A stretch of 64,000 bases of DNA from an uncultured Muribaculaceae bacterium (GTDB taxonomy: Bacteria; Bacteroidota; Bacteroidia; Bacteroidales; Muribaculaceae). Under the pieces are notes generated by a model. It did not search any database, was not told the origin of the DNA, and saw only the letters and a list, made by a program, of their open reading frames with translations. A program made the position numbers and the translations under genes. Where the stretch lies: NCBI GenBank assembly GCA_958439725.1, contig CAUBWJ010000007.1, forward strand, positions 29,044-93,043, given 5' to 3'. Positions 24,987 to 34,349 of this stretch are shown piece after piece (position 1 is the stretch's first letter; each line of letters begins with the position of its first letter).

Positions 24987-26948
24987 ATGATGATAAAAAT
25001 CAAGCGCCTTTACCTTTTCATGCTTCAGAGCTTCGTGCCTCTGTTTGTCATGACGTTTTTCATCTGCCTGTTCATAGTGCTGATGCAGTTTCTGTGGCGC
25101 TATATCGACGATCTTGTGGGAAAAGGTCTGGGAGTGGATGTGATCGCGGAGCTGTTTTTCTATGCCGCGCTCACCATGATACCCATGGCGCTCCCGCTCG
25201 CCATACTTCTTGCCTCGCTTATGACCTTCGGAAATCTGGGCGAGCGCTTTGAACTGACGGCCATGAAGGCCTCCGGAATATCGCTTCTGAAGGTCATGAG
25301 TCCGCTGATAGTGCTGATGGTGATAATCGCCATATCCGCCTTCTTTTTCCAGAACAATGTGCTGCCGGTGGCCCAGACAAAGATGTGGACACTGCTTTAT
25401 TCCATGAGGCAGAAATCGCCGGAGCTCGAGATTCCCGAAGCCGTGTTCTACGACCAGATTCCCGGCTACAACCTCTATGTGGAGAAAAAGAACCGTGACA
25501 CCGGCACGCTCTACGACATAATGATATATGACGTGTCGAAGGGATTCGACAACGCCAGCATAATCCTTGCTGATTCCGGGCGCCTCGCAATGACGGAGGA
25601 CAAGACACATCTGTTCTTGAAACTATGGAACGGCGAATCTTTCGAAAATCTCAAGGAGGCGGGACAGTCGATGGGAAATGTGCCTTACCGGCGCGAGACG
25701 TTTGACGACAAGGAAATACTTGTGGCTTTCGATGCCAATTTCAACCGAATGGACGAGGAGGGTATGCGCAGCCAGTATGTGGGCAAGAACATAGCCGAAC
25801 TACAGGCTACGATAGATTCCGTCTCTCTCAGGGTCGACAGTATCGGCCGTACCTATGGAACGGAAATGCGGCAGATGCGCCGGTTTGGCGTGCAGCCTTA
25901 CCGGGTGGAGTATGATACAGCGGGCGTAATGCGTTCGACGCTCGTGCCCGACGTGAAAATCGCCAAGGCCATGAACGTAGATTCCATGTTGCGTGGCGGT
26001 TCGTCGGCCTCCAATCTCAATTATATAAACCAGGCTCTGAACCGTGCGAAGCGCCAGAAGCAGGACTTCGAGTTCAAGGGCCTGATGCTTCAGGACGACC
26101 GCAAGACCATACGCCGTCACGCCATAGAGCTTCAGAAGAAATTCACTCTTTCGTTCGCGTGCATCATCTTCTTCTTTATCGGCGCGCCGCTGGGCGCCAT
26201 AATACGCAAGGGTGGTCTGGGTATGCCGCTCGTGATATCGGTTTTTCTGTTCATATTCTACTTCATCATTGACAATACCGGTTATAAGATGGCCCGTGAA
26301 GGCAAAATGCCTGTATGGGAAGGCATGTGGCTCAGCTCAGCCGTATTGCTTCCGCTCGGCATATTCTTTACCTATAAGGCCATGCGTGACTCCGCGGTGT
26401 TCAACAAGGATGCTTATGTGAACTTCTTCCGACGGCTCGCCGGCATGCGTGAGAAACGCAGCATGGAGATAAAGGAGCTGGTGATGGTGGATGTGGAGCC
26501 GACGGAGGCCCTTACCCTTCTTTACCGTCTGCGCCAGACCGACAAGGAGTTTCTGGAGCGCAATCCGAAGCGTATAAGTTTCCTGAGATACTGGCTCAAG
26601 GGCTATGACACGACAGAGCTGCGACAGGTGTCGCAGACGCTGGAGTCGGTAGTGGGCTATCTATCCAACACGCGCAACAAAAAGGTGATGAACCTTCTTA
26701 ACGAATATCCGTTTATACGTAATCTGTGGCTCTACCGTCCGGCTTCAAGAAAATGGGCCGGATACTGCCTGATGGCTATTCTGCCTCTGTCGCTTCCTGT
26801 GTATTTCGCGGGTCTGAGGCATCTGAGGATTCTCAGAGAGGAACTGGAGAAAGTGGCCTCGGTTACCGACCGGCTGATAGCTCTGGGCGAGGGCCTCGAA
26901 AGCAAAGGAATGAATCCGGGCACAATGGATGCCTCTGAAAAAGAATAA
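24987..26948 (+). CDS. LptF/LptG (YjgP/YjgQ) family lipopolysaccharide-export permease
   Basis: A 653-residue inner-membrane permease of the LptFG type, which with LptB extracts lipopolysaccharide from the inner membrane. Three N-terminal membrane segments lie at about 10-35, 60-85 and 100-125. A periplasmic jellyroll-like region follows to about 390, then three C-terminal segments (about 390-475, IGAPLGAIIRKGGLGMPL being characteristic). A cytoplasmic tail of about 180 residues with a final hydrophobic stretch (about 590-610) makes it much longer than the roughly 360 residues of Proteobacterial LptF/G; this long form is common in Bacteroidales. A second ATG at 24990 is equally possible. Ten bp separate it from ribBA. 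Confidence 0.88.
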   Translation: MMIKIKRLYLFMLQSFVPLFVMTFFICLFIVLMQFLWRYIDDLVGKGLGVDVIAELFFYAALTMIPMALPLAILLASLMTFGNLGERFELTAMKASGISLLKVMSPLIVLMVIIAISAFFFQNNVLPVAQTKMWTLLYSMRQKSPELEIPEAVFYDQIPGYNLYVEKKNRDTGTLYDIMIYDVSKGFDNASIILADSGRLAMTEDKTHLFLKLWNGESFENLKEAGQSMGNVPYRRETFDDKEILVAFDANFNRMDEEGMRSQYVGKNIAELQATIDSVSLRVDSIGRTYGTEMRQMRRFGVQPYRVEYDTAGVMRSTLVPDVKIAKAMNVDSMLRGGSSASNLNYINQALNRAKRQKQDFEFKGLMLQDDRKTIRRHAIELQKKFTLSFACIIFFFIGAPLGAIIRKGGLGMPLVISVFLFIFYFIIDNTGYKMAREGKMPVWEGMWLSSAVLLPLGIFFTYKAMRDSAVFNKDAYVNFFRRLAGMREKRSMEIKELVMVDVEPTEALTLLYRLRQTDKEFLERNPKRISFLRYWLKGYDTTELRQVSQTLESVVGYLSNTRNKKVMNLLNEYPFIRNLWLYRPASRKWAGYCLMAILPLSLPVYFAGLRHLRILREELEKVASVTDRLIALGEGLESKGMNPGTMDASEKE

Positions 26949-26958
26949 ACACCGAAAT

Positions 26959-28170
26959 ATGGAAAATATAAAGCTTGATACAATAGAAGAGGCCATAGAG
27001 TCTTTCCGCAACGGACAGTTTGTGATAGTGGTTGACGACGAGGACCGCGAGAATGAGGGCGATCTCATAATGGCGGCCGAGAAAGTGACTCCGGAGCATG
27101 TGAACTTCATGATTACGAACGCACGCGGAGAGCTGTGCGCACCGCTCACCATATCGCGTTGCCGTGACCTCGACCTCGCCCATCAGGTGGAGGAGAACAC
27201 CTCAATGCTCGGAACACCTTTTACCGTGACCGTGGATAAGCTCGAAGGATGCACCACAGGAGTTTCGGCCCACGACCGCGCCGCCACTATCCAGGCATTG
27301 GCCGATCCGGACTCGGTAGCCTCGACGTTCGGCCGCCCGGGTCACGTTCATCCGCTTTACGCCCAGGATGAGGGCGTGCTCCGCCGCCCCGGTCACACCG
27401 AAGCCTCGATAGACCTCGCACGGCTTGCCGGACTGCGTCCCGCCGCCACTCTGATAGAGATTCTCAACGAGGACGGCACCATGGCCCGTCTGCCGCAGCT
27501 CAGAAAGAAAGCCGACGAATGGGGCCTGAAGCTGATAAGCATCCGCGACCTCATTGCCTACCGTCTGGAGAAAGAATCGTCGGTTGAGCAGGGGGTGGAA
27601 GTGGACATGCCTACAGCTTACGGACATTTCCGGCTTATACCGTTTAAGGGAAAGACCGACGGACGCGAACATATAGCCCTTATAAAGGGTGATGTGGCCG
27701 ACGGAGAACCGGTGCTTGTGCGTGTGCATTCGTCATGCGCCACAGGCGACATATTCGGTTCATGCCGCTGCGACTGCGGAGAGCAGCTTCACCGAGCCAT
27801 GCAGATGATTGAAAAGGAAGGCCGCGGTGTATTGCTCTATCTTCAGCAGGAAGGCCGCGGAATAGGCTTGATGGATAAGATAAAGGCCTACAAACTCCAG
27901 GAAGAAGGCCTTGATACGGTGGATGCCAATCTGCATCTTGGCCATAAGGCCGACGAGCGCGATTACGGAGTAGGCGCACAGATTCTTCATAAACTCGGGG
28001 TGAAGCGCATGCGGCTTCTGACGAACAATCCCCGCAAGCGTATAGGCCTCGAGGGATATGGACTGACCGTAGAGGAGAATGTGCCTATAGAGGTAGAGCC
28101 TAACGATTACAACCGTTTCTACATGCATACAAAGAAGGAACGCATGGGACATAAGCTGAACAAGAGCTGA
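26959..28170 (+). CDS. ribBA: Bifunctional DHBP synthase / GTP cyclohydrolase II
   Basis: A 403-residue fusion catalysing two entry reactions of riboflavin synthesis. The N-terminal DHBP synthase (ribulose-5-phosphate to dihydroxybutanone phosphate) shows VVDDEDRENEGDLIMAAE (about 26-43) and GCTTGVSAHDRA (about 95). The C-terminal GTP cyclohydrolase II shows the zinc-binding region HSSCATGDIFGSCRCDCG (about 257-274) and QQEGRGIGL (about 296). I prefer the ATG at 26959, which starts just after the upstream stop. An in-frame ATG at 26929 would overlap the permease. Confidence 0.95.
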   Translation: MENIKLDTIEEAIESFRNGQFVIVVDDEDRENEGDLIMAAEKVTPEHVNFMITNARGELCAPLTISRCRDLDLAHQVEENTSMLGTPFTVTVDKLEGCTTGVSAHDRAATIQALADPDSVASTFGRPGHVHPLYAQDEGVLRRPGHTEASIDLARLAGLRPAATLIEILNEDGTMARLPQLRKKADEWGLKLISIRDLIAYRLEKESSVEQGVEVDMPTAYGHFRLIPFKGKTDGREHIALIKGDVADGEPVLVRVHSSCATGDIFGSCRCDCGEQLHRAMQMIEKEGRGVLLYLQQEGRGIGLMDKIKAYKLQEEGLDTVDANLHLGHKADERDYGVGAQILHKLGVKRMRLLTNNPRKRIGLEGYGLTVEENVPIEVEPNDYNRFYMHTKKERMGHKLNKS

Positions 28171-28197
28171 GTTCTGCGGTCTGCTGTAAAATAAATT

Positions 28198-28241
28198 GCC
28201 GGTGTGTCAGAAATCATCTCCTGACACACCGGCATTGTTTT
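28198..28241. terminator. Bidirectional intrinsic terminator
   Basis: Perfect 13-bp arms GCCGGTGTGTCAG and CTGACACACCGGC with a 10-nt loop are flanked by T-rich sequence on both strands. It separates ribBA from the convergent metal-efflux operon. Confidence 0.9.
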
Positions 28242-28250
28242 GTGCGTCCC

Positions 28251-29426
28251 TTAAAGCTCGTTTTTGAGCAGAGTGGCAGCGAGAGTGTGGTAACGGTTCT
28301 CCAGGGTAAGATAGTCCTGGATTTTGGAATAAATCTTGTCGGACTCGATATAGAAATCAATCACCGACATGTTGCCGAGTTCAACGGATTTCTTCATGAG
28401 CGCGAGAGTCTTTTTCATAAGAGGAAGGTCGTAAAGACTGATTACGCCGTGTAGGCTCTTGAGCTCGGCCAGAGAAGACGAAACCTCATTTGCTATGCGC
28501 GCGCGGGTGTCGTCCATATTAAGCTGCGAGGCCACGAGGCGTGATTTTGCGGCTTTTACCTTCGAGCTGTTGGAGAAAATAGGAACCGATACACCGACAA
28601 GGAAACCGTTGCTTGCCTCGTCAAGCTCGGTATTACGGCGATAGCCCAGCGTGATTTTAGGCAGCCATCCCTGACGGCTCACGTTTATTTCCTGACGTGC
28701 GGCTTCAATAGAGGCGTGTGCGGCTTTAAGCTCGGTATCGTTCTCGGTAAGGGATGGCGCTCCTTCGTCGGAGATAAGCCACAGAGGGATTTCAGGATAG
28801 GAGATCTCGCCTGGGTCAACAGGAATATCGCCGTTGAGCGCCGTAAGGGCATTGCGCGCGCGGGATATGGCGGCGCGGTTTTCAGCTACGGCAGCAAGCA
28901 CCTCCATATTTTCTATTTTCACTCTGTTGACTTCGAGAATGTTGACCTCGCCTTCGTCGAACCGCTTGCCGAAAAGTTTCTGCAGTTCCACTGCCACGGC
29001 CTCGCGCTCCGCGAGAATCTCTTTCTGGCGGTCGAGGTATACGAGTTGGAGGCAAGTGAGTTTAGCATTGAGCAGAATGTCGCGTCGTGACGAGTCGAGT
29101 CCCTTGTCAAGCACATTCCGCTGCAATTTTCCGGATTTGCCGCGGGCGGCGTAGAGTGTGGGAAAATCGAATTCCTGCGACACTACCATTTCCGAATTCG
29201 CCACGCCGGATGCACCGCGGCGAAAGAACGGGCTATATTCAATCGAGGGGCCGTCGAGGGAATTCTCTGCTTTTAGCTCATGGGTAGCAGCGTTGATTTC
29301 GGCTCTCATGGCTTTGAGCTGTATATTGTTTGTCTCTATTGCCGAGAGCACGCTGTCGATTCCCTGGGCGGCAATGGAGGCGGGGAGCGAGAGAATCAGA
29401 GCTAAGGGGAATATGTATCGTTTCAT
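28251..29426 (-). CDS. Outer-membrane efflux factor, CzcC/TolC family
   Basis: A 391-residue TolC-family protein that would form the outer-membrane channel of the adjacent RND metal pump. The signal peptide ends near ASIAAQG (about 21). The rest is the duplicated helical pattern of the OEP fold (for example VEVNRVKIENMEVLAAVAENRAAISRARN-like heptads near 160-190, and the repeat near 330-385). It is the last gene of the operon and its start overlaps the end of the pump gene by four bases (ATGA). Confidence 0.87.
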   Translation of the reverse strand: MKRYIFPLALILSLPASIAAQGIDSVLSAIETNNIQLKAMRAEINAATHELKAENSLDGPSIEYSPFFRRGASGVANSEMVVSQEFDFPTLYAARGKSGKLQRNVLDKGLDSSRRDILLNAKLTCLQLVYLDRQKEILAEREAVAVELQKLFGKRFDEGEVNILEVNRVKIENMEVLAAVAENRAAISRARNALTALNGDIPVDPGEISYPEIPLWLISDEGAPSLTENDTELKAAHASIEAARQEINVSRQGWLPKITLGYRRNTELDEASNGFLVGVSVPIFSNSSKVKAAKSRLVASQLNMDDTRARIANEVSSSLAELKSLHGVISLYDLPLMKKTLALMKKSVELGNMSVIDFYIESDKIYSKIQDYLTLENRYHTLAATLLKNEL

Positions 29427-32400
29427 TCGGTAACTGCTTTTTTAACGTTACGGCCTTTACGGTTCAGTCCGAGGAAGACCAATGGTATGATGTAAGCGTT
29501 CAGGAAGGTGGAGGAGAGCAGACCGCCGAGGATAACAACGGCCATAGGGCTCTGTATCTCGTTGCCGGGGAGATCGCCGCGGAAAGCGAGAGGGATGAGA
29601 GCGAGAGCCGATGTCATGGCTGTCATGATAATGGGATTCATGCGGTCAACGGAGCCGTCAATCACACTGTCGCGGATAGTGCGGCCTTCCATCTCGTGAA
29701 GAAGATTATAGCGGGCAATGAGGAGCATTCCGTTGCGGGTGGCTATGCCGAAGAGCGAGATGAATCCTATGATTGCGGGGATGCTGATTTCTCCGGAGGT
29801 CAGCCATAGAACAAGTACACCGCCTATGAGCGCAAACGGAAGGTTGAGAAGTATCACGGCGCTTTCAAGCAGATTCTTGAACTGCATATAGAGAAGAAGA
29901 TAAATCACCACGATGCTCAACAGGGAAGTGAGGAACAGGGTGCGGCTTGCCGCCTGCTCGCTCTCGAACTGGCCTCCGTATTCAATATGGTAGCCTTCGG
30001 GAAGGGTGATTTTCTCGTCGATAATATCCTGAATGTCGTTTACCACACTGCGGATATCGCGGTCGCCGGTATTGGCCGAGACAACAATCTTACGTTTCAC
30101 GTTCTCACGGTTGATGGTGTTAGGACCGGCCGAAGACTGAATCTTGGCGACGTTGCTCAGAGGAATCTTCATGCCTGAGGGTGTGTCGATAAGCAGGCTG
30201 CCGATGTCCTCTATCTTATCACGGTTCTGCTCACCGGCACGCACCACAAGATTGAAACTGCGGTTGCCCTCATATACCTGCGAAACGGTCTCGCCGGCCA
30301 TCATCACGCTTATGAATTCGTTGAACTGAGGCTCGCTGATGCCATAGCGCGAAAGCATTTCGGGAATGGGTGTGATTTTAAGTTCAGGGCGTTCAATCTG
30401 CTGCTCTACGTTCAGGTCGGCAATGCCTTCCACGCCGGATATGGCATCCTTGATCTGGTTGCCGATGGTGAACATGCGGTTGAGGTCGTCGCCGAAGAGC
30501 TTTATGGCTATGCTTGCCTGAGTGCCGCTGAGCATGGCGTCGATTCGGTGGCTGATGGGCTGCCCTATTTCAATGTTGGCTCCGGCTATGACCGAAAGAC
30601 GGTCGCGGACATCGTGGAGAAACTCACTGTGGCTTCGCCCGTCGAGCTTGAAGGGGGCCTCGATTTCCGATACATTCACACCAAGAGAGTGCTCGTCGAG
30701 TTCGGCGCGACCTGTCTTTCTCGCCACGGTCTTAATCTCGGGGACGGATAGAAGGATTTCCTCGGCCTGACGACCGATTTTGTCGGATTCCTCGAGCGAT
30801 ATTCCGGGCATCGAGCTTACGTTGATGGTGAGGGAACCTTCGTTGAATGGAGGAAGGAAGCTATGGCCGAGGGTGAAGAACACGCCGATTGTGAACGCAA
30901 GGAGAGTGACGGTTGCTATGATTACCGGCTTAGTGTGGGCGAGCACCCAGAGCAGGCTCTTGCGGTAGGCGCTTTTAAGGTGACGGGTGAGGGGCGCTTC
31001 CTTTTCAAGCCCTTTTGAATTGTTACGGTCGTGAAGAAGGTAGCTGCAAAGCACCGGAGTGAGAGTGAGGGCCACGAGCGTGGAGGCAAACAGCGCCACA
31101 ATGAAGGCGATGCCCAGGGGTATGAGCATACGGCCTTCCATACCGCTCAGGAAGAAAAGCGGAACGAAGCTCACCACGATGATGAGAGTGGAGTTCAGGA
31201 TGGGCATGCGCACCTCGCGGGAGGCATCGTAGACCACACGGATGGTGTTCTGGCGCTGCACCCTGGGAAGGGCATGGTTCTCACGAAGCTTGCGCCACAC
31301 ATTCTCAACGTCGACAATGGCATCGTCGACCAGCGAGCCGATAGCGATGGCAAGACCTCCGAGGCTCATGGTGTTGATGGTCTGTCCGAGCAGATGCAAT
31401 ACGATTATCGACACTATCAGAGATATGGGAATGGTGACGAGGGAGATGACCGTTGTCCTTACATTGGCAAGGAAGAGAAAAAGGATAATGACAACGAATA
31501 TGGCACCTTCTATGAGAGAGGTCTTGACATTGGAGACGGAGCTGTCAATAAAATCGGCCTGACGGAAAATGTCGGAGGAGATATGGACGTCGGCCGGCAG
31601 ATTTTTCTGAATGTCGGCAAGGGCGCGGTCTATGTTTTCGGTCAGCTCGATGGTTCCGGTGTTGGGCTGTTTGGTGACGGTAAGAAGCACAGCCGGTTTT
31701 CCTTTCTCGGATGCGAGACCGAGTTTGGGGCTCTGGGCGCCGATTTTAATATCGGCGATGTCGGCAAGCGTCACGGGGATACCGTCGGTAGTCTTTACTA
31801 CCGACTTGGAAATGCGGTCGATTACATCAGAGGAAACCACACCGCGTACTATATACTCGTTGCCATACTGATAAATCACTCCGCCGGAAGTGCTGCGGTT
31901 CATTTCGCGGGTTACATCCATCACATCGGAGAGGGCAACATCGTAATGGCGCATTCTGGCCGGGTCGAGCATTATCTGGTATTCCTTGAGGTCGCCGCCT
32001 ATTACGGAAACCTGGGCTACGCCGCCAGTGGAAAGAAGGCGCGGACGGATGGTCCAGTCGGCGAGGGTGCGGAGATCGAGCAGGGAGGTGTTGTCGGACG
32101 TGAGACTGATAATCATCAGCTCGCCGAGAATAGAGGCCTGCGGGCCGAGCACAGGTTTTCCCACGCTGCCGGGGAGCGCGTCGGCCACGGTGGCCAGTTT
32201 TTCAGAAACAATCTGGCGGTCGAGATATATATCGGTACCCCAGTCGAATTCTACCCAGACAACGGAGAAGCCGTTGGTGGATGATGAGCGCACGCGCCGC
32301 ACACCCGTAGCGCCGTTGACAGCCGTTTCAATCGGGAATGTTACAAGCTGTTCGACTTCCTCGGCAGCCATGCCGTTGGCTTCGGTCATCACCACTACGG

Positions 32401-32536
32401 TGGGGGCGTTGAGGTCGGGGAACACATCTATTTCAGTCTGCTTCGCCACGAAGAGACCACCCACCACAAGCAAGACGGCGCCCACCAGCACAAGCAGGCG
32501 GTTATTGAGCGAGAAATGTATTATTTTGTTGAGCAT
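29423..32536 (-). CDS. Heavy-metal efflux RND pump, CusA/CzcA family
   Basis: A 1037-residue proton-driven inner-membrane pump expelling metal cations (Cu/Ag or Zn/Co/Cd type). The N-terminal membrane helix runs into EIDVFPDLNAPTVVV, a CzcA/CusA hallmark. The TM4 segment has LGGLAIAIGSLVDDAIVDVENVWR (about 385-410), with paired acidic residues for proton relay. The porter domains contain the usual duplicated halves, and the final TM block has PIIMTAMTSALALIPLA. Full family length suggests an intact gene. Cu versus Zn specificity is not decidable by eye. It lies 11 bp after the adaptor and overlaps the TolC gene. Confidence 0.94.
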   Translation of the reverse strand: MLNKIIHFSLNNRLLVLVGAVLLVVGGLFVAKQTEIDVFPDLNAPTVVVMTEANGMAAEEVEQLVTFPIETAVNGATGVRRVRSSSTNGFSVVWVEFDWGTDIYLDRQIVSEKLATVADALPGSVGKPVLGPQASILGELMIISLTSDNTSLLDLRTLADWTIRPRLLSTGGVAQVSVIGGDLKEYQIMLDPARMRHYDVALSDVMDVTREMNRSTSGGVIYQYGNEYIVRGVVSSDVIDRISKSVVKTTDGIPVTLADIADIKIGAQSPKLGLASEKGKPAVLLTVTKQPNTGTIELTENIDRALADIQKNLPADVHISSDIFRQADFIDSSVSNVKTSLIEGAIFVVIILFLFLANVRTTVISLVTIPISLIVSIIVLHLLGQTINTMSLGGLAIAIGSLVDDAIVDVENVWRKLRENHALPRVQRQNTIRVVYDASREVRMPILNSTLIIVVSFVPLFFLSGMEGRMLIPLGIAFIVALFASTLVALTLTPVLCSYLLHDRNNSKGLEKEAPLTRHLKSAYRKSLLWVLAHTKPVIIATVTLLAFTIGVFFTLGHSFLPPFNEGSLTINVSSMPGISLEESDKIGRQAEEILLSVPEIKTVARKTGRAELDEHSLGVNVSEIEAPFKLDGRSHSEFLHDVRDRLSVIAGANIEIGQPISHRIDAMLSGTQASIAIKLFGDDLNRMFTIGNQIKDAISGVEGIADLNVEQQIERPELKITPIPEMLSRYGISEPQFNEFISVMMAGETVSQVYEGNRSFNLVVRAGEQNRDKIEDIGSLLIDTPSGMKIPLSNVAKIQSSAGPNTINRENVKRKIVVSANTGDRDIRSVVNDIQDIIDEKITLPEGYHIEYGGQFESEQAASRTLFLTSLLSIVVIYLLLYMQFKNLLESAVILLNLPFALIGGVLVLWLTSGEISIPAIIGFISLFGIATRNGMLLIARYNLLHEMEGRTIRDSVIDGSVDRMNPIIMTAMTSALALIPLAFRGDLPGNEIQSPMAVVILGGLLSSTFLNAYIIPLVFLGLNRKGRNVKKAVTE

Positions 32537-32547
32537 CTGGGGCAGTA

Positions 32548-33705
32548 TTAATGGTTATGGGTATGCCCGGGGATGGCTTTGCCGGCGGAGGCCAGCTTCA
32601 CATGGATGGCACCCTGGGTAACTACGGTGTCGCCGGGCTTGAGACCTGAGAGAATCTCTATGTTCTCGCCGTCGCTTTCGCCGGTGCGGACTTCCTGACG
32701 GCGGTAGCAGTTATCGTCGAGTTTCAGATAGACGTAGAATACACCCTGGTCTTCCGTGAGGGCCGACACAGGCACGGTAACGGCGTTGTGCTTGCCGTCA
32801 GTAATAAGGAAAATCTCAACGAAGGAACCGGGAATGACGCCGGGACAATTGTCGAACTCAAACGTCACAGGGACAAACGAGGAGCCCGTGCCGGTGGTCT
32901 TGCCGGTGGATAGCACGCGGCCGTTTAGGTCACGGAGGTCGTAGATTGAATCGCTGTAGGAGGTTTTGAATTTCGCTGAGACAATATTGTTGAGGACACC
33001 GAAGTCTTTTTCGGCAAGTTCGGCACGGAGATACATGCTGCGGTTCTGGGTGATGGACATAAGCGGCTGACCAAGATTCACGAAGTCGCCGTCCTTTACC
33101 AGATATTCCTTGATATAGCCGGATACGGGGGCGGAGACGGAAAGACCGCCGCGTCCGCCGCGCGACACGGCCTCGTAGGAAAGACGTGCTTTTTCATACT
33201 CGGCCTTTATGGCGGTGAATTCCTTGCGTGATATGAGCTGATCGGCAATGAGTTTCTGCGCGCGTTCATATTCGGTGAGTGCGGCCTCATAAGCGATTTT
33301 GGCGCGCTGCGTCACATCCCCTTCGGGAAGTGAGGAGGTGGAAATGGAAAAGAGGGGAGTGCCGCGCTCGATGCGTGCGCCCTCGGTGAGGGGGCGGCTC
33401 ATCTTCACTATTCCGGAAACTGTGGCAGCGACGGTGGTCTCATCGCCTGAGGCCGGAAGGACGCGGCCACTCACGGGCACCACGGCGCTGAACTGGCCAA
33501 GCCTTACGGTGTCGGCCACTACTCCTGCGGCGGCCGCTTTTTCGGAGTGAAACACTATCTCATCGGAATGACCTTCGGGTTCCTGAGCCGTTTCGGCTTC
33601 GGCGGCGGGATGCTCATGGTCTTTATCGCCATGCGAGGAATGGTCGTGGCAGGAGGTGAGGGCCGCAATTAAGATGGCGGCGCACAAATACCGGAAATAA
33701 AACAT
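32548..33705 (-). CDS. RND periplasmic adaptor lipoprotein, CzcB-like, His-rich ends
   Basis: A 385-residue membrane-fusion protein linking the RND pump to the TolC channel. The start at 33705 gives a lipoprotein signal with lipobox LTSC, followed at once by a His/Asp/Glu-rich stretch (CHDHSSHGDKDHEHP). Barrel-sandwich and hairpin segments follow (SRPLTEGARIERGTPLFSI; YLVKDGDFVNLGQPLMSI). The C-terminus ends GHTHNH. His-rich ends imply periplasmic metal binding (inference). An open frame continues upstream to 34191, but it runs antisense through the Fur gene and promoter, so it is not used. Confidence 0.9.
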   Translation of the reverse strand: MFYFRYLCAAILIAALTSCHDHSSHGDKDHEHPAAEAETAQEPEGHSDEIVFHSEKAAAAGVVADTVRLGQFSAVVPVSGRVLPASGDETTVAATVSGIVKMSRPLTEGARIERGTPLFSISTSSLPEGDVTQRAKIAYEAALTEYERAQKLIADQLISRKEFTAIKAEYEKARLSYEAVSRGGRGGLSVSAPVSGYIKEYLVKDGDFVNLGQPLMSITQNRSMYLRAELAEKDFGVLNNIVSAKFKTSYSDSIYDLRDLNGRVLSTGKTTGTGSSFVPVTFEFDNCPGVIPGSFVEIFLITDGKHNAVTVPVSALTEDQGVFYVYLKLDDNCYRRQEVRTGESDGENIEILSGLKPGDTVVTQGAIHVKLASAGKAIPGHTHNH

Positions 33706-33754
33706 TATGAATCGTGATATTAATAGTTTATGCGGAAAATATGTTATTCTGAGA

Positions 33755-33817
33755 CAAAGGTAGGGCTTATAATGCGCAACCGGGTGGCAAAAGTAGTCGG
33801 CTATTTTTGTATCTTTG
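33755..33817. promoter_or_regulatory. Divergent promoter region between metal pump and Fur-family regulator
   Basis: CAAAGGTA at 33755-33762 reads TACCTTTG on the minus strand (pump operon). TATCTTTG at 33810-33817 faces the regulator ATG at 33829, with a second similar box TATTTTTG just upstream at 33802-33809. The 123-bp space is the natural site for an operator, but I could not identify a convincing palindrome. Confidence 0.55.
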
Positions 33818-33828
33818 TAGAGATAAAC

Positions 33829-34272
33829 ATGAAACATATTCCTGAGATGGAAACGAGCTACGATCCCGTGAAACTTCTGGAGGAGGCTGGCATAAAACCG
33901 ACATCCAACCGGATTCTGGTGCTTAGAGCGATTCTTACGGCCAATTCTCCCATGAGCCTTATAGAACTTGAATCGGAACTTCAGACGCTTGAGCGTTCGA
34001 GCGTGCTGAGGGTGCTGACGCTTCTGCTGGAGCACGACCTGATACATACGCTTGAGGACGGTAGGGGCGTGACAAAGTATGAGGTCTGTCATGGCGGCCA
34101 TCATCACAGCGGCGTGGACGACATGCACGCTCATTTCTATTGCGAGAAGTGCCACAAGGTATATTGTTTTAAGGAGATTACAGCTCCACACATTGATATT
34201 CCTGAAACGTTCAAGGTGAAGTCGATCAATTACATGCTAAAGGGTATCTGCCCTGAGTGCAGGGAGGATTAG
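33829..34272 (+). CDS. Fur-family metal-responsive repressor
   Basis: A 147-residue Fur/Zur-type regulator. The winged helix spans about 15-80 (PTSNRILVLRAIL; LIELESELQTLERSSVLRVLTLL). The dimerisation half holds His/Cys ligands: CHGGHHHSGVDDMHAHFYCEKC (about 87-108), and CPEC near the end forms with CEKC a structural zinc site. The start at 33829 follows the -7 box at 33810. Position between a CzcCBA pump and a Cu/Zn permease argues for zinc or copper sensing rather than iron (inference). Confidence 0.9.
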   Translation: MKHIPEMETSYDPVKLLEEAGIKPTSNRILVLRAILTANSPMSLIELESELQTLERSSVLRVLTLLLEHDLIHTLEDGRGVTKYEVCHGGHHHSGVDDMHAHFYCEKCHKVYCFKEITAPHIDIPETFKVKSINYMLKGICPECRED

Positions 34273-34321
34273 GCTTACTTGCAGAAATGATATTTGACAC
34301 CGGGTTGCGCTGATTCTGATG

Positions 34322-34329
34322 TAATTTTG
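34322..34329 (+). promoter_or_regulatory. -7 element of the permease-HMA gene
   Basis: TAATTTTG matches TAnnTTTG, 20 nt upstream of the ATG at 34350. The permease therefore probably has its own transcript in addition to read-through from the regulator. Confidence 0.5.
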
Positions 34330-34349
34330 CAGTAAAACCTGATGACAAT

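Noticed and set aside
31031..32284. 417-codon plus-strand open frame
   Set aside because: It is antisense to the CusA-type pump gene, and its composition is typical of a mirror frame of a GC-rich gene.
33706..34191. N-terminal extension of the RND adaptor
   Set aside because: It runs antisense through the Fur-family gene and both promoters. The lipoprotein signal starts exactly at 33705.
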